Assembly: GCF_003697345.1 (NCBI RefSeq)
Contig: NZ_RFLY01000004.1
Span: 1-64,000, forward strand
Direction: 5' to 3'
DNA length: 64,000 bases
DNA from: Solilutibacter pythonis
Lineage (GTDB): Bacteria; Pseudomonadota; Gammaproteobacteria; Xanthomonadales; Xanthomonadaceae
Positions 1 through 9,302 of the stretch are shown piece by piece. The translations under genes were made by a program, and so were the position numbers. The notes under the pieces are model-generated. The model had not been told where the DNA came from, made no database searches, and saw nothing but the letters and a program-made list of their open reading frames with translations. How positions within the stretch are numbered: position 1 is the first letter of the stretch; each line of letters opens with the position of its first letter.

Positions 1-2
1 AC

Positions 3-923
3 CGCACCTGGGCAAGCCAACAAGCCGGCCTGCGGGAAATGGCCGCGATGGCGGAAATGGCGCGCGCCCACCCGACCCCGACGCCCAGCGACCTGCGCAG
101 CCAGGTGGCCGGGGCCTACGCCCGCGCCGGCTTGCAACGCAACGATGCCGAGATCGACGCGGCCACCACGGCGGTATCGCAGCGCCACGCGCAAGACGGT
201 ACGACCCAAGCGCAGGCGCCGTATTTTCTGCAAGTGCAGGCCGATGGCGCCCTGGCCACCATCAGCGGCCAGAACGACCAGCGCATGGAGATTCGGAGCG
301 TGGTCACGCCCGAGGAGATCGCACGGGCGCGGCCCCAGCCCCCCACGGTCTCCGACCCGCCACAGCCCGCCGCGCCGTTGCCGCCGGTCATGCCTTCGCG
401 CGGGGAAACACAGCCGAGCGCGCCCGCGCCACGACAAAGCCACGGATATCGCAGCCCCGCCTCGCCACAGGCGGGCGGCCATCACGACGATGCGCGCGAG
501 GCGGCGGCGCAAACCGGACAAACGGCCGAGCTCGCCCCCCAACAGCCAGCGGCGCTGACGCAACAGGCGATTATCGAAGAACACGCGCGCCTGGCCGCCG
601 AGCACGAAGAAACCCGCCGCCAGGAGGACGCACGCGAACAGGCGCGCAACCCGCAGGCGGCTGACGAACAGACCCAAGCCGGGCCACCCAACCCGTGGGA
701 TGAAACACTGGCGGGCCGGTATATCAATCGCTACATGGCGGCGCTGGAACGCGGCGACGAAGCGGAAATGGACAGGCTGGCGGATATTTACGCGCAGACG
801 CCGCAGTTCAAGGAATGGGAAGCCTGGGGGCAGGAAAACGCACAGCGACTGGCGCTCGAAGAACAACAGCAGCAACAGCAACAGCAACAACAAGAACAGC
901 ACCACCGCGTGCTGATCCGCTGA
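3..923 (+). CDS. C-terminal part of a Gln-rich protein, probably from a mobilisable element (5' end outside window)
   Basis: The frame is open from base 3, so the gene probably begins upstream; an internal ATG at 39 is possible but not needed. About 300 residues are visible: an Ala/Gln/Glu-rich mixed region, a Pro-rich linker, a charged helical stretch, then a compact segment (roughly residues 225-280 from the ATG) ending in a run of glutamines. I do not recognise a named domain. The Gln-rich tail recalls both relaxase C-termini and Xanthomonadales type IV secretion effector tails, but the diagnostic effector motifs are not visible. The next gene, 13 bases downstream, resembles plasmid relaxation accessory proteins, which favours a relaxase C-terminus. 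That is inference from context. Confidence 0.55.
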   Translation, partial: RTWASQQAGLREMAAMAEMARAHPTPTPSDLRSQVAGAYARAGLQRNDAEIDAATTAVSQRHAQDGTTQAQAPYFLQVQADGALATISGQNDQRMEIRSVVTPEEIARARPQPPTVSDPPQPAAPLPPVMPSRGETQPSAPAPRQSHGYRSPASPQAGGHHDDAREAAAQTGQTAELAPQQPAALTQQAIIEEHARLAAEHEETRRQEDAREQARNPQAADEQTQAGPPNPWDETLAGRYINRYMAALERGDEAEMDRLADIYAQTPQFKEWEAWGQENAQRLALEEQQQQQQQQQQEQHHRVLIR

Positions 924-936
924 CGAGGGAGACACC

Positions 937-1548
937 ATGCAGCACGATGACCCCGTGAAAGAACTGAGAGACATGGCTGCCTATCTGCAAAAAGTCACAG
1001 GCCAGATCCTCACCTATCAGGCGCAGCAGAAAAAATATCTTGAAGCGCAATCGAAAAAACACGACCAGCAGATCCATTCACTTTCCCAGGCGGCGCAGTC
1101 GGTGTCCGGGAGTGCGGGGATGGTCGTCAGCACCGCCTCCAGAGGCATCCGGGAACAAACACGCGACGCGATCATGGAAGGCGTGGGGCAGGCGTTCGGC
1201 CGTATCCGCGACGAAGCGAACCCGGCGCTCCGGGAATTACGCGACACCACCGCCGGGCTGGCCGCCGAAAGGAGGCACCTGGCTCAGGACCGGCTCAGTT
1301 TTGCCTGGATCGGGCTAGCCTGCCTTGGTATCGGCGCGGTGCTCGCGGCCATCGGCTCGGGCACTTACAGTTGGGCGAAGTTGAAGGAAGCGAGGCAGGC
1401 GGAACAAACGCTGGGGCATTTGCGAGCATTATCCGCGTTGCAAATCGCCCGCTGCGGGGAAAACTATTGCGCCAACGTCAATTTGAAGGAAAAGATCAGG
1501 CACGACGGAAAAACGTACTACCAGATCGTCCCGCGACCACCCGAGTAA
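937..1548 (+). CDS. Coiled-coil, single-TM protein resembling plasmid relaxation/mobilisation accessory proteins
   Basis: 203 residues, ATG preceded by a GAGGGAGA ribosome-binding site. Residues 1-125 are charged and helical, consistent with a coiled coil. One membrane helix lies around residues 125-145 (FAWIGLACLGIGAVLAAIG), followed by a short helix and a small C-terminal segment with two cysteines spaced by five residues. Membrane-anchored coiled-coil proteins with a small Cys-containing tail occur next to relaxases on mobilisable plasmids. Its position 13 bases after a Gln-rich protein fits a two-gene mobilisation unit ending here. Function is inferred from architecture and neighbourhood only; it may be an unrelated membrane protein. 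Confidence 0.6.
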   Translation: MQHDDPVKELRDMAAYLQKVTGQILTYQAQQKKYLEAQSKKHDQQIHSLSQAAQSVSGSAGMVVSTASRGIREQTRDAIMEGVGQAFGRIRDEANPALRELRDTTAGLAAERRHLAQDRLSFAWIGLACLGIGAVLAAIGSGTYSWAKLKEARQAEQTLGHLRALSALQIARCGENYCANVNLKEKIRHDGKTYYQIVPRPPE

Positions 1549-1638
1549 ATACGCGCCGGGCGTCACCGTGGCGCGTTGACTGGCAAGGCCGGCACAGAAG
1601 CCCGGCCCGCCGGAAATACGCGCCGGCCCTGGCAAAGC

Positions 1639-1708
1639 GCCTGCCGGCAGACTTACCGGGCGGCATGGCAACCACGCCTGGCCGCCATGCGTGGATTTAC
1701 CGGCAGGC
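1639..1708. repeat. Nested inverted repeats downstream of the mobilisation-like genes
   Basis: The outer arms GCCTGCCGG (1639-1647) and CCGGCAGGC (1700-1708) are perfect complements. Inside them GCATGGC (1663-1669) pairs with GCCATGC (1684-1690). No T-run follows, so an intrinsic terminator is unlikely. It lies between the last mobile-element-like gene and the first chromosomal-type genes and could be an element end or a protein-binding site. Confidence 0.45.
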
Positions 1709-1788
1709 CGAATCGCACAACGCAGTACGCCGCCTCGAAAGCATTGCGAAACCGAGTATCCGATTCCATCTTCCCCACTGGATTACCA

Positions 1789-1983
1789 ATGAAAATACTT
1801 GCCCCGCCCATGCTCTGTCTCGCGCTTGCCGCGTGCGCCGCGCAACCGCCGCCGCCACCGGAGCGGCACGACGAGCTGCGCAAGGCGATCGAAGCGCCGC
1901 TGGGCGAGGCGAAACAGGCCGAGGCGATCCAGCGGCAGGCCGAAGCCGAACGCCGCCGGCAGTTGGAAGCCGCCACGCAATAG
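1789..1983 (+). CDS. Small lipoprotein, 64 aa
   Basis: A short ORF whose N-terminus is a lipoprotein signal with lipobox LALAAC, the cysteine at about residue 16. The mature part is Pro-rich, then a highly charged Ala/Glu/Arg helix ending in a Gln. It is too long for the track of longer frames to show from its own start, but frame and signal support ATG 1789. It lies between the mobile-element-like genes and the aryl-polyene block and is convergent with the LolA-like gene, whose stop is 4 bases away. No Shine-Dalgarno sequence is obvious. Small entericidin-like or Lpp-like envelope lipoproteins have this look, but no family is assigned. Confidence 0.65.
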   Translation: MKILAPPMLCLALAACAAQPPPPPERHDELRKAIEAPLGEAKQAEAIQRQAEAERRRQLEAATQ

Positions 1984-1986
1984 ATT

Positions 1987-2625
1987 TCAGCCGCCGCCGT
2001 GACAGGCGCGCTCGACGCGGGCGGCATCGGCGCCGGCCGGCAGGGCGCGCGCGGCGCTGGCCAGCAGGGTGCGCTGGATTTCGCCCCCCGCCACGGCGCG
2101 CGTCTCGATGCAACGCAGCTCGGCGCCGCGTCCGTACAGGGTGATGTCCTGCAAATGGCGCTTCATCGCCGCGTCCTTGGGCGTCATGCGCATGCGCCAG
2201 TCCTCGCGGCGGCCTTCCGTCCGCAATGCGAATACGCGGGCGATGGCGGCGGTGTCTCCGGAAAGCAGCGCGCCGAAGCCGGACTGCAACCCGGCCAGTT
2301 GCGGCGCGCGGGTGAGAGCGAAGCTGCGCGCCGGGCCGTTGCCGCGCACGATGCGGGCGTTGCCACCCTTGATGGTGGTGGTTTCCGCGTAGGGCGCGCG
2401 CACCTCGCGCACCAGGGTCTGGTCATCGGGGCGGCGGTATTCGCCGCTGATACGCAAGGGGTTCTTCAATAGCCGCGAGCTGCGCAGTTCGACGAAATCG
2501 GTACGCATCGGCGCGGGGCGCGCCAGTTTCGACAATATCCAGTCGCTATCGACCGGCGTCGTCGTGCTGGCGGCCACCGCCATCGGCAATACGGCGGCGC
2601 AAAGTACGGCGCTGCACGGCGGCAT
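1987..2625 (-). CDS. LolA-like outer-membrane lipoprotein carrier of the aryl-polyene cluster
   Basis: 212 residues if started at ATG 2625, which gives a hydrophobic N-terminal export signal ending near MAVAAS. The body has the alternating beta-strand pattern of LolA-fold proteins, with segments like ISGEYRRPDDQTLVREVRAP. LolA-like proteins are standard members of aryl-polyene and xanthomonadin clusters, where they are thought to help carry the pigment lipid across the periplasm. The 5' end overlaps the acyltransferase gene by 80 bases, so the two are translationally linked. Last gene of the minus-strand operon that begins with the ACP. Start is uncertain because a downstream ATG at about residue 15 is also possible. 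Confidence 0.7.
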   Translation of the reverse strand: MPPCSAVLCAAVLPMAVAASTTTPVDSDWILSKLARPAPMRTDFVELRSSRLLKNPLRISGEYRRPDDQTLVREVRAPYAETTTIKGGNARIVRGNGPARSFALTRAPQLAGLQSGFGALLSGDTAAIARVFALRTEGRREDWRMRMTPKDAAMKRHLQDITLYGRGAELRCIETRAVAGGEIQRTLLASAARALPAGADAARVERACHGGG

Positions 2626-3565
2626 CCTCCAGCGCTCGCGGCCCGGCGGCGTCATCGGCTTCCCAGAAGTCATAGAAATTGAACCAGTTGTAAGGGGCGT
2701 CGCGCGCCATAGTCTCCAGCCGCCCGGCATAACGCTGAATGAGCAGGGACAGCGCCTTGGCCCGGTCGGCTCGCGGGATATCCACCACACCCGGCTCGAA
2801 GGTCTCGAAGCGCAGGTCGTAATGGCGGCCGCCGCGATACAGGCCGAAGCCCAGCGCCACCGGCACCTTCAACACGGCGGCCAGCAGCCAGGGCGTGGTG
2901 GGGAAGCGCGCGTGGCCGCCGACGAACGGGGCCGGCAGTGAAGGTTCGTCGGGGCGAGCGCGGTCGACCAGCATCGCCACCAGCGCGCCTTCATCGAGCG
3001 CGCGCTTCATCTCCATCGCCACCACGGGGCCGTCCTGGGCGGCATCGATGATGCTGGCGGCGAGCGTCGGGTTGAGCGCGTCCAGCAGCCGGGTCAGCGC
3101 GGGGTTCTGCGATTTGTCCAGCACCACGCGGAGGATGTAGTCCGGGCGCCGCGTCGCCAGCACCCGCAGCACGTCGAAACTGCCCAGATGGGAGCCGAAC
3201 AGCAGCACGCCGCGGTTCTGGTCGAGCAGGGCGTGCAATTGGTCGAGGCCCCGCACGTCCACCTGGTAGCGATCGAGATCGCCGCCGAGCAGGAATACCC
3301 GGTCGAGGATGGTCGAAGCGAAAGTGTGGACGTGCCGGGCGCCGTCCCGCAGCGTGGCCGGCCGGCCCAGAACGCGGCCGAGCCAGGCGATCGAGGCGCG
3401 CCGCTCCGGCCCGCGCTTCCACAGGAAGTAGGCGGTGATCGGCCACAACAGCGGCCGGGCCACCCGCCAGCCGAGGCGCTTGGCGATGGTACGGATGAGC
3501 CACAGGGCGAAGAAGCCGCCCCCTTCGGGCCGGGCTTTCCAGTCGCGGCTGGTCTGTATGCTCAT
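2546..3565 (-). CDS. LpxL/HtrB-like lysophospholipid acyltransferase of the aryl-polyene cluster
   Basis: 339 residues. The HxxxxD acyltransferase motif is seen as HLGSFD near residue 125, and the family's aromatic C-terminal signature reads YNWFNFYDFW around residue 293. The N-terminal third has a hydrophobic helix typical of inner-membrane LPLAT enzymes. Such acyltransferases are thought to attach the aryl-polyene chain to a membrane lipid. The ATG overlaps the stop of the dehydratase gene (ATGA at 3562-3565), giving translational coupling, and the last 80 bases overlap the LolA-like gene. The Arg-rich last 30 residues are unlike the family and may only reflect that overlap. Confidence 0.85.
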   Translation of the reverse strand: MSIQTSRDWKARPEGGGFFALWLIRTIAKRLGWRVARPLLWPITAYFLWKRGPERRASIAWLGRVLGRPATLRDGARHVHTFASTILDRVFLLGGDLDRYQVDVRGLDQLHALLDQNRGVLLFGSHLGSFDVLRVLATRRPDYILRVVLDKSQNPALTRLLDALNPTLAASIIDAAQDGPVVAMEMKRALDEGALVAMLVDRARPDEPSLPAPFVGGHARFPTTPWLLAAVLKVPVALGFGLYRGGRHYDLRFETFEPGVVDIPRADRAKALSLLIQRYAGRLETMARDAPYNWFNFYDFWEADDAAGPRALEDAAVQRRTLRRRIADGGGRQHDDAGR

Positions 3566-3849
3566 GCCGCCGCCAACTCGCCGCTGGCGATCAGCGCGTC
3601 GCCACGCAGCACGCGGAATCGCCAGCGCCGTGGCGCGACCTCGGACAGTTCGACCCTTGCCGCCTGCCCCGGCAGCAGCGGCTGAAGAAACTTCACCTGC
3701 GGCAGGCGCAGCGCCGGCAGCGCGCCCTGCCGGGCTTCCAGCGCGCGCAGTGCTTCATCCAGAATCACCACGCCGGGCACCACCGGCTGGCCGGGAAAGT
3801 GCCCGGGCAAGCAAGGATGCGCGTGCGGGATGACGAAGTGGTGGCTCAT
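3562..3849 (-). CDS. FabZ-like 3-hydroxyacyl-ACP dehydratase (ApeI type)
   Basis: 95 residues, a single hot-dog domain. The active-site helix signature is clear: HPCLPGHFPGQPVVPGV at residues 11-27, with the catalytic His before PGQPVVPG. Short single-domain dehydratases of this size are standard in aryl-polyene clusters, where they form the conjugated double bonds during chain extension on ACP. Start and stop overlap both neighbours by four bases. It acts in the cytoplasm, presumably with a ketosynthase and ketoreductase that are not in this window. Confidence 0.85.
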   Translation of the reverse strand: MSHHFVIPHAHPCLPGHFPGQPVVPGVVILDEALRALEARQGALPALRLPQVKFLQPLLPGQAARVELSEVAPRRWRFRVLRGDALIASGELAAA

Positions 3850-4073
3850 GGCCGCGACACCCCGCGCGAAGGCCCGCCGTCACCCACCGACGCCAGCCCG
3901 GCCCGGAATGCCCCCGCGCCCGGCATCAAGGCGCGCCGGAACGCGGCAGGCGGCAGGCGGCCGCGTTGCCCGCGCGATTCGCCACGCGGCTTGGCCGGTA
4001 GGTTTCCTTGCGCGGCGGCGGCGCGACCATCCGGTATCGCGCCGAAGGCGCCGACTGCAACCCGCCCACTCAT
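3846..4073 (-). CDS. Unrecognised 75-codon ORF in the place usually held by the AMP-ligase
   Basis: The ORF starts in an ATGA overlap with the COG4648 gene (4070-4073) and stops in an ATGA overlap with the dehydratase (3846-3849), so it could bridge translational coupling across the operon. The protein is Gly/Arg/Ala-rich with no recognisable domain, signal or membrane segment, and the other two minus-strand frames also hold nothing recognisable. In canonical aryl-polyene clusters the aryl AMP-ligase gene sits here. I infer either a remnant left after loss or transfer of the ligase (now at 15065-16411) or a maintained coupling peptide. Coding status is uncertain. Confidence 0.35.
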   Translation of the reverse strand: MSGRVAVGAFGAIPDGRAAAAQGNLPAKPRGESRGQRGRLPPAAFRRALMPGAGAFRAGLASVGDGGPSRGVSRP

Positions 4074-4777
4074 TTCAACAACTCGCGCCAGGTATCCGGG
4101 CCGAGCGCGGCCATGCGCCGGGCGAAGTCCAGCGGACTTTTGTAGCGGCCGGGGAAACGGCGCGCGCGATAGGCGTACTCGAACACGAACACCAGCCCGA
4201 CCAGACCGTAATTGAACCCATTGGCGAACCACGACCACTGCGCCTCGCTCACCGTCCACGGCACCGCCACGTCCAGTCGCGCCAGCAGGCCCACCCGCTC
4301 GGCGACCAGCGCCAGCCCCAGGTTGACCAGCGCCAGCAACGCCAGCACGCACGTCCACACGATGGTCAGCCCGCGCGAATAGCGGTACAGCTCGGGCGAC
4401 AACTCGCTGGCCGGCACCCGCTCCATCGCCGCGACGATGCGGGTGATCAACGGCACCTGGCCGCGCCGCAGGGTACGCGCGAACAGCCCGCCGAACAGGC
4501 CGACGAACACCACCGGCACCAGAAGCGGCCCGATGCCGAGCCAGCCGGCCGACACCCGCCCGGCCTGCGCCAGCAGCACAGCGGCGGCGGCCAGCGCCAG
4601 CCAGGCCCAGGCCCGGCGCGCCGACAGCCCCGGCAACAGCAGCAGCATGACGATCACCAGCAGCGCCAACGCGTTCAGCCAGACGAGCCCCAGGATGGCC
4701 GAGAAATGCGCCAGCAGCAGATAGACCAGTACCAGCAGCGGGCGCAGCCACCACGCATCCACCGGCGCCGCCTCCAC
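4070..4777 (-). CDS. COG4648-type polytopic membrane protein (ApeG-like)
   Basis: 235 residues with a GTG start at 4777, eight bases after the ACP stop. Five or more hydrophobic segments are visible, with a hydrophilic loop containing RGQVPLITRIVAAMERVPASEL around residues 105-125 and an aromatic SWFANGFNYGLVGLVFVFEY helix near residue 190. This profile and the position directly after the ACP match the COG4648 membrane protein found in nearly all aryl-polyene clusters. Its biochemical role is unknown. The stop overlaps the next ATG by four bases. No alternative family fits better. Confidence 0.8.
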   Translation of the reverse strand: MEAAPVDAWWLRPLLVLVYLLLAHFSAILGLVWLNALALLVIVMLLLLPGLSARRAWAWLALAAAAVLLAQAGRVSAGWLGIGPLLVPVVFVGLFGGLFARTLRRGQVPLITRIVAAMERVPASELSPELYRYSRGLTIVWTCVLALLALVNLGLALVAERVGLLARLDVAVPWTVSEAQWSWFANGFNYGLVGLVFVFEYAYRARRFPGRYKSPLDFARRMAALGPDTWRELLK

Positions 4778-4785
4778 CGACCCGC

Positions 4786-5058
4786 TCAGCCGCCGGCCTT
4801 GTTCTGCTGGACGTGCCCGGACAGCGCGCGCAGCGAGGCGAAGATACGGCGGTTCTCCTCGCTGTCCGAACGCAGTTGGAAGCCGTACTTCTTGGAAATG
4901 GCCAACGCCAGCTCCAGCGCGTCGATCGAATCCAGGCCCAGGCCGGCGTTGAACAGCGGCGCTTCGGGATCGATCGACTCCGGCGCCACGTCCTCCAGGT
5001 TCAGGCTTTCGACCAGCAACTCGGCCAATTCGCGTTCGGCGGCGGTTTGGGTGGACAT
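4786..5058 (-). CDS. Acyl carrier protein of the aryl-polyene pathway (XanC-like)
   Basis: 90 residues with the phosphopantetheine site GLDSID, Ser44 being the attachment residue. Helices on either side fit the four-helix ACP fold, with an acidic helix II region. In the xanthomonadin pathway 3-hydroxybenzoate is loaded onto XanC by an AMP-ligase; this gene and the ligase at 15065-16411 are the matching pair here. It needs a Sfp-type transferase, which is also present (16475-17065). First gene of the minus-strand operon, with a GGGAAG ribosome-binding site. Canonical aryl-polyene clusters carry two ACPs; only one is visible here. Confidence 0.9.
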   Translation of the reverse strand: MSTQTAAERELAELLVESLNLEDVAPESIDPEAPLFNAGLGLDSIDALELALAISKKYGFQLRSDSEENRRIFASLRALSGHVQQNKAGG

Positions 5059-5195
5059 CGTTCAGGCTTCCCTATTCGTCGAGATCGTGCGCCCCGCTGA
5101 CGCGGGTCAATGCGGAAGAGTAAGCGCGCGCTATCATCCGCGCCACTCCCGGCGCGGGCCGCTCCCGTTCAGGCCGGTTTTTCCACGCTTTCGAC
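5059..5195. promoter_or_regulatory. Divergent promoter region, ACP operon / halogenase-xanB2 operon
   Basis: 137 bases between divergent starts. On the plus strand CACGCT (5184-5189) ends seven bases before the halogenase ATG, and an upstream TATCAT (5132-5137) could serve a longer leader. On the minus strand TTGACC (5110-5105) could be a -35, but no good -10 is seen. Shared control of pigment assembly and precursor supply is likely from the layout. Confidence 0.4.
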
Positions 5196-6515
5196 ATGCC
5201 CGATTCCATTACCGCTCCCGCCCTCCCCGCCATCGCCACCGATGTCCTCGTCATCGGCGGCGGCCCGGCCGGCAGTTGCGCCGCCGCCTTCCTGGCGCGA
5301 AAGGGCTGGCGGGTGACGATGCTGGAAAAGGATCGCCACCCGCGCTTCCACATCGGCGAATCGCTGCTGCCGATGAACATCCCGATCCTCGAACGCCTGG
5401 GCGCGCTGGAGAAGGTGCGCCAGGTCGGGCTGCTCAAACTCGGCGCCGATTTTCCCGCCGAAGACGGCAGCTTCAACGTCTTCGATTTCGGCAGGACCCT
5501 GCGCGAGACCGCCGGCTACGCCTTCCAGGTCAAACGCGCCGAGTTCGACCAGGTGCTGTTCGAGCACGCGCGCGAAGCCGGGGTGGACGCCCGCGAGGAC
5601 ACCGCCGTCGAACGGGTCGAGTTCGACGACGACGGCGCCATCACCGTGCACGCAGGCGGCCGGCGCTGGCGGCCGCGCTACCTGCTCGACGCCAGCGGCC
5701 GCGATACCTTTCTTGGCGCCAAGCTCAAGCTCAAACGCAAGAACCCGCGCCATGCCTCGGCGGCGGTGTTCAGCCACTTTCGCGGCGCGGCGCGGCGCGA
5801 AGGCCGCCACGCGGGCAACGTCAGCATCTACCGCCACGCCCACGGCTGGGTATGGATGATCCCGCTGCCGGACGGCAGCATGAGCGTCGGCGCGGTGTGC
5901 TGGCCGGACTACCTCAAGACCCGTCGCGGCGACACCGAAAACTTCCTGATGGAAACCCTGGCGCGGGTGCCGGAAGTCGCCGAGCGCATGCGCGGCGCCG
6001 AGCGCGTCGCGCCGGTACACGTCACCGGCAACTACGCCTACGAATGCACGCGGATGCACGGCCGCCACTGGACGATGATCGGCGACGCCTACGCCTTCGT
6101 CGATCCGATGTTCTCCTCCGGCGTGTTCCTCGCCATGCACAGCGCCGAGCAGAGCGCGCTGATGGTCGATGCGATCCTGCGCGCGCCGGCGCGCGAGGCG
6201 ACGCTGCAACGGCGCTTCCAACGCGCCTTCGATACCGGCCTCGACGAATTCAAATGGTTCATCTACCGCTTCACTTCGCCGGCGATGGAAGCGCTGTTCT
6301 CCGCCCCCCGCGACATCATGGGCGTGGAGCGGGCGATCGTCTCGATGCTGGTCGGCGATATCTTCGATGCCCGCCCGGTGCTGCGCCGGCTGCGGATTTT
6401 CCGCATCATCTACGCCCTGACCGCCCTCGGCATGCTGCCCGGCGCCTGGCGTGCCTGGCGTCACCGGCGCCGGCAGGTGGCGGTGGAAATGCGCGAGGAG
6501 ACCCTTCAGGGATGA
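5196..6515 (+). CDS. FAD-dependent oxidoreductase of the flavin-dependent halogenase family
   Basis: 439 residues. The N-terminal FAD-binding motif is VIGGGPAGS (residues 20-28), and the second FAD motif, GDAYAFVDPMFSSGV, lies near residue 295. Between them GWVWMIP matches the WxWxIP signature of flavin-dependent halogenases. Xanthomonadins are brominated aryl polyenes and related clusters carry such halogenases, so bromination or oxidation of the aryl head or polyene chain is the likely role. A related hydroxylase cannot be excluded: the halogenase Lys cannot be placed with confidence by eye. The stop overlaps the xanB2 ATG (ATGA), so the two are co-translated. Confidence 0.85.
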   Translation: MPDSITAPALPAIATDVLVIGGGPAGSCAAAFLARKGWRVTMLEKDRHPRFHIGESLLPMNIPILERLGALEKVRQVGLLKLGADFPAEDGSFNVFDFGRTLRETAGYAFQVKRAEFDQVLFEHAREAGVDAREDTAVERVEFDDDGAITVHAGGRRWRPRYLLDASGRDTFLGAKLKLKRKNPRHASAAVFSHFRGAARREGRHAGNVSIYRHAHGWVWMIPLPDGSMSVGAVCWPDYLKTRRGDTENFLMETLARVPEVAERMRGAERVAPVHVTGNYAYECTRMHGRHWTMIGDAYAFVDPMFSSGVFLAMHSAEQSALMVDAILRAPAREATLQRRFQRAFDTGLDEFKWFIYRFTSPAMEALFSAPRDIMGVERAIVSMLVGDIFDARPVLRRLRIFRIIYALTALGMLPGAWRAWRHRRRQVAVEMREETLQG

Positions 6516-7513
6516 TGCGACACACCATGCAAGCCCCCACCCGCCACCCGCATCTACAAGTGGATTACGTCGCCGCGGGCGACCCTCGGCGCTGGCTGGC
6601 CCAGGACGACGTGCTGGCGGCATTCGGCTTTGGCCCGCAAGCGCCGACCAGCGACGACCCGCGCTGGCTGCGGGTACCGCTGGCCCCATACGGCGCGCCG
6701 CTCATGGAAGTCTGGCGCGCGCACGCGCCGGTGGCGCACGGCCGCGACGGCGACGTGCAATGGGCCAGCGACGACGAACTGCTGTTTGGCGCGATCGAAG
6801 TCGCCGAGAGCGAAAACGGCATCCGCGAGGCCGCCCGCCACGCCTACGCCCGGCTGGGCGAATTCGTCGCCGCGCGCGGCTTCCCGCACCTGCTGCGGAT
6901 CTGGAACTATCTCGACGCCATCACCCACGGCGAGGGCGATGCCGAGCGCTATCGCGAATTCTGCGTTGGTCGCGCGGCGGGCCTGGGCGATTTCCGCACC
7001 GCGCTCCTGCCCGCCGCCACCGCCATCGGCCGTTGCGACGAAGCCCGCGTGCTACAGATCTACTGGCTGGCCGCCAAGGCCCCGGGCCGGCCGGTGGAGA
7101 ACCCGCGCCAGGTCAGCGCCTATCGCTACCCGCGCCAATACGGCCCGCAGCCGCCCAGCTTCGCCCGCGCCATGCTGCCTCCCACGGTCGACCACACCCC
7201 GCTGCTGCTCTCGGGCACCGCCGCGGTGGTCGGCCATGCCTCCCGCCACGAGGGCGAACTGCTGAAGCAGATCGAGGAAACCTTCGTCAATTTCGATGCC
7301 CTGCTCGCCGCCGCGCGCCTGCGCCAGCCGGCCCTGCCCCCGGCCTTCGGCGCCGGCACCCGGCTCAAGGTCTACGTCCGCGACGCCGCCGACCTGCCAC
7401 TGGTCGCGCGCGCGCTCGACGAACGCCTGGGCGCTCACGTGCCGCGCCTCGTCCTGCACGCGGCGATCTGCCGGCGCGAGCTGGCGGTGGAGATCGACGG
7501 CGTTCACGGCTGA
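6512..7513 (+). CDS. xanB2: Chorismatase XanB2 (3-/4-hydroxybenzoate synthase)
   Basis: 333 residues from ATG 6512, which overlaps the preceding stop; another ATG follows at 6515. Length and sequence (for example HLLRIWNYLDAIT, DEARVLQIYWLAAKAPGRPVENPRQVSAYRYP split over residues 129-220) match the FkbO/Hyg5/XanB2 chorismatase family, which has an RidA-like fold. XanB2 of Xanthomonas converts chorismate to 3-hydroxybenzoate, the xanthomonadin starter, and to 4-hydroxybenzoate, used for ubiquinone. It therefore links the pigment genes here to ubiA at 61977-62879. Product specificity cannot be read from the sequence by eye. Confidence 0.88.
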   Translation: MMRHTMQAPTRHPHLQVDYVAAGDPRRWLAQDDVLAAFGFGPQAPTSDDPRWLRVPLAPYGAPLMEVWRAHAPVAHGRDGDVQWASDDELLFGAIEVAESENGIREAARHAYARLGEFVAARGFPHLLRIWNYLDAITHGEGDAERYREFCVGRAAGLGDFRTALLPAATAIGRCDEARVLQIYWLAAKAPGRPVENPRQVSAYRYPRQYGPQPPSFARAMLPPTVDHTPLLLSGTAAVVGHASRHEGELLKQIEETFVNFDALLAAARLRQPALPPAFGAGTRLKVYVRDAADLPLVARALDERLGAHVPRLVLHAAICRRELAVEIDGVHG

Positions 7514-7578
7514 AGCCTCATGCCGGCATCGCGCGCGGCATGCGAGGATGCCGAACGTCATCGACTTGGAGTGGAAAC

Positions 7579-8848
<1,270 letters not shown>

Positions 8849-8852
8849 ACCG

Positions 8853-9299
8853 ATGGCCACCCACGCACTTTCGATTCGCCACGCCCGTGGCGAGGACGCC
8901 GCCGCGATCTCCGCATTGGCCGGCCAGCTCGGCCACCCCACGAGCGAGGCCGACATCGCCCGCCGCCTGCGCAAGCTGCTGGACGACCCCACCCAGGCGG
9001 TGTTCGTCGCCTGCGACGAGGACGACCGCGTACACGGCTACATCGCCGCCGAACAACGCCTACTGCTGGAAACCGGCGCGCTGGTGGAGATCGTCGCGCT
9101 GGCGGTGGATGCCGAACTGCGCCGTGGCGGCGCCGGCCGCGCGCTGGTCTCGGCCGCCGAGCTATGGGCGTACAAGCGCGGCGTCAACCGCCTGAGCGCG
9201 CGCGCCGACCTGCCGCGCGAGGCGGCGCACGCCTTCTACCCCGGCATCGGCTACGCACCGGAGAAGACCCAGCACTGCTACGCCCGCCACCTGGCCTGA
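8853..9299 (+). CDS. GNAT family N-acetyltransferase
   Basis: 148 residues from ATG 8853. Motif A of the GNAT fold is visible as [25 protein letters not shown] (split here: residues 74-85 and 86-98), with the acetyl-CoA pyrophosphate loop RRGGAGRA. A typical FYPGIGY motif B tail follows at about residue 130. It sits between hemB and aroE with gaps of four and three bases, so it belongs to one operon. The substrate cannot be inferred; many such enzymes acetylate amino groups on small molecules. Confidence 0.85.
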   Translation: MATHALSIRHARGEDAAAISALAGQLGHPTSEADIARRLRKLLDDPTQAVFVACDEDDRVHGYIAAEQRLLLETGALVEIVALAVDAELRRGGAGRALVSAAELWAYKRGVNRLSARADLPREAAHAFYPGIGYAPEKTQHCYARHLA

Positions 9300-9302
9300 C
9301 CC

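Noticed and set aside
39-923. Type IV secretion effector with XVIPCD
   Set aside because: The Gln-rich tail is similar but the diagnostic N-terminal motifs of that domain are not visible.
3830-7513. Single 1227-codon plus-strand frame
   Set aside because: Most of it is antisense to the aryl-polyene genes; only the part from 6512 is coding (xanB2).
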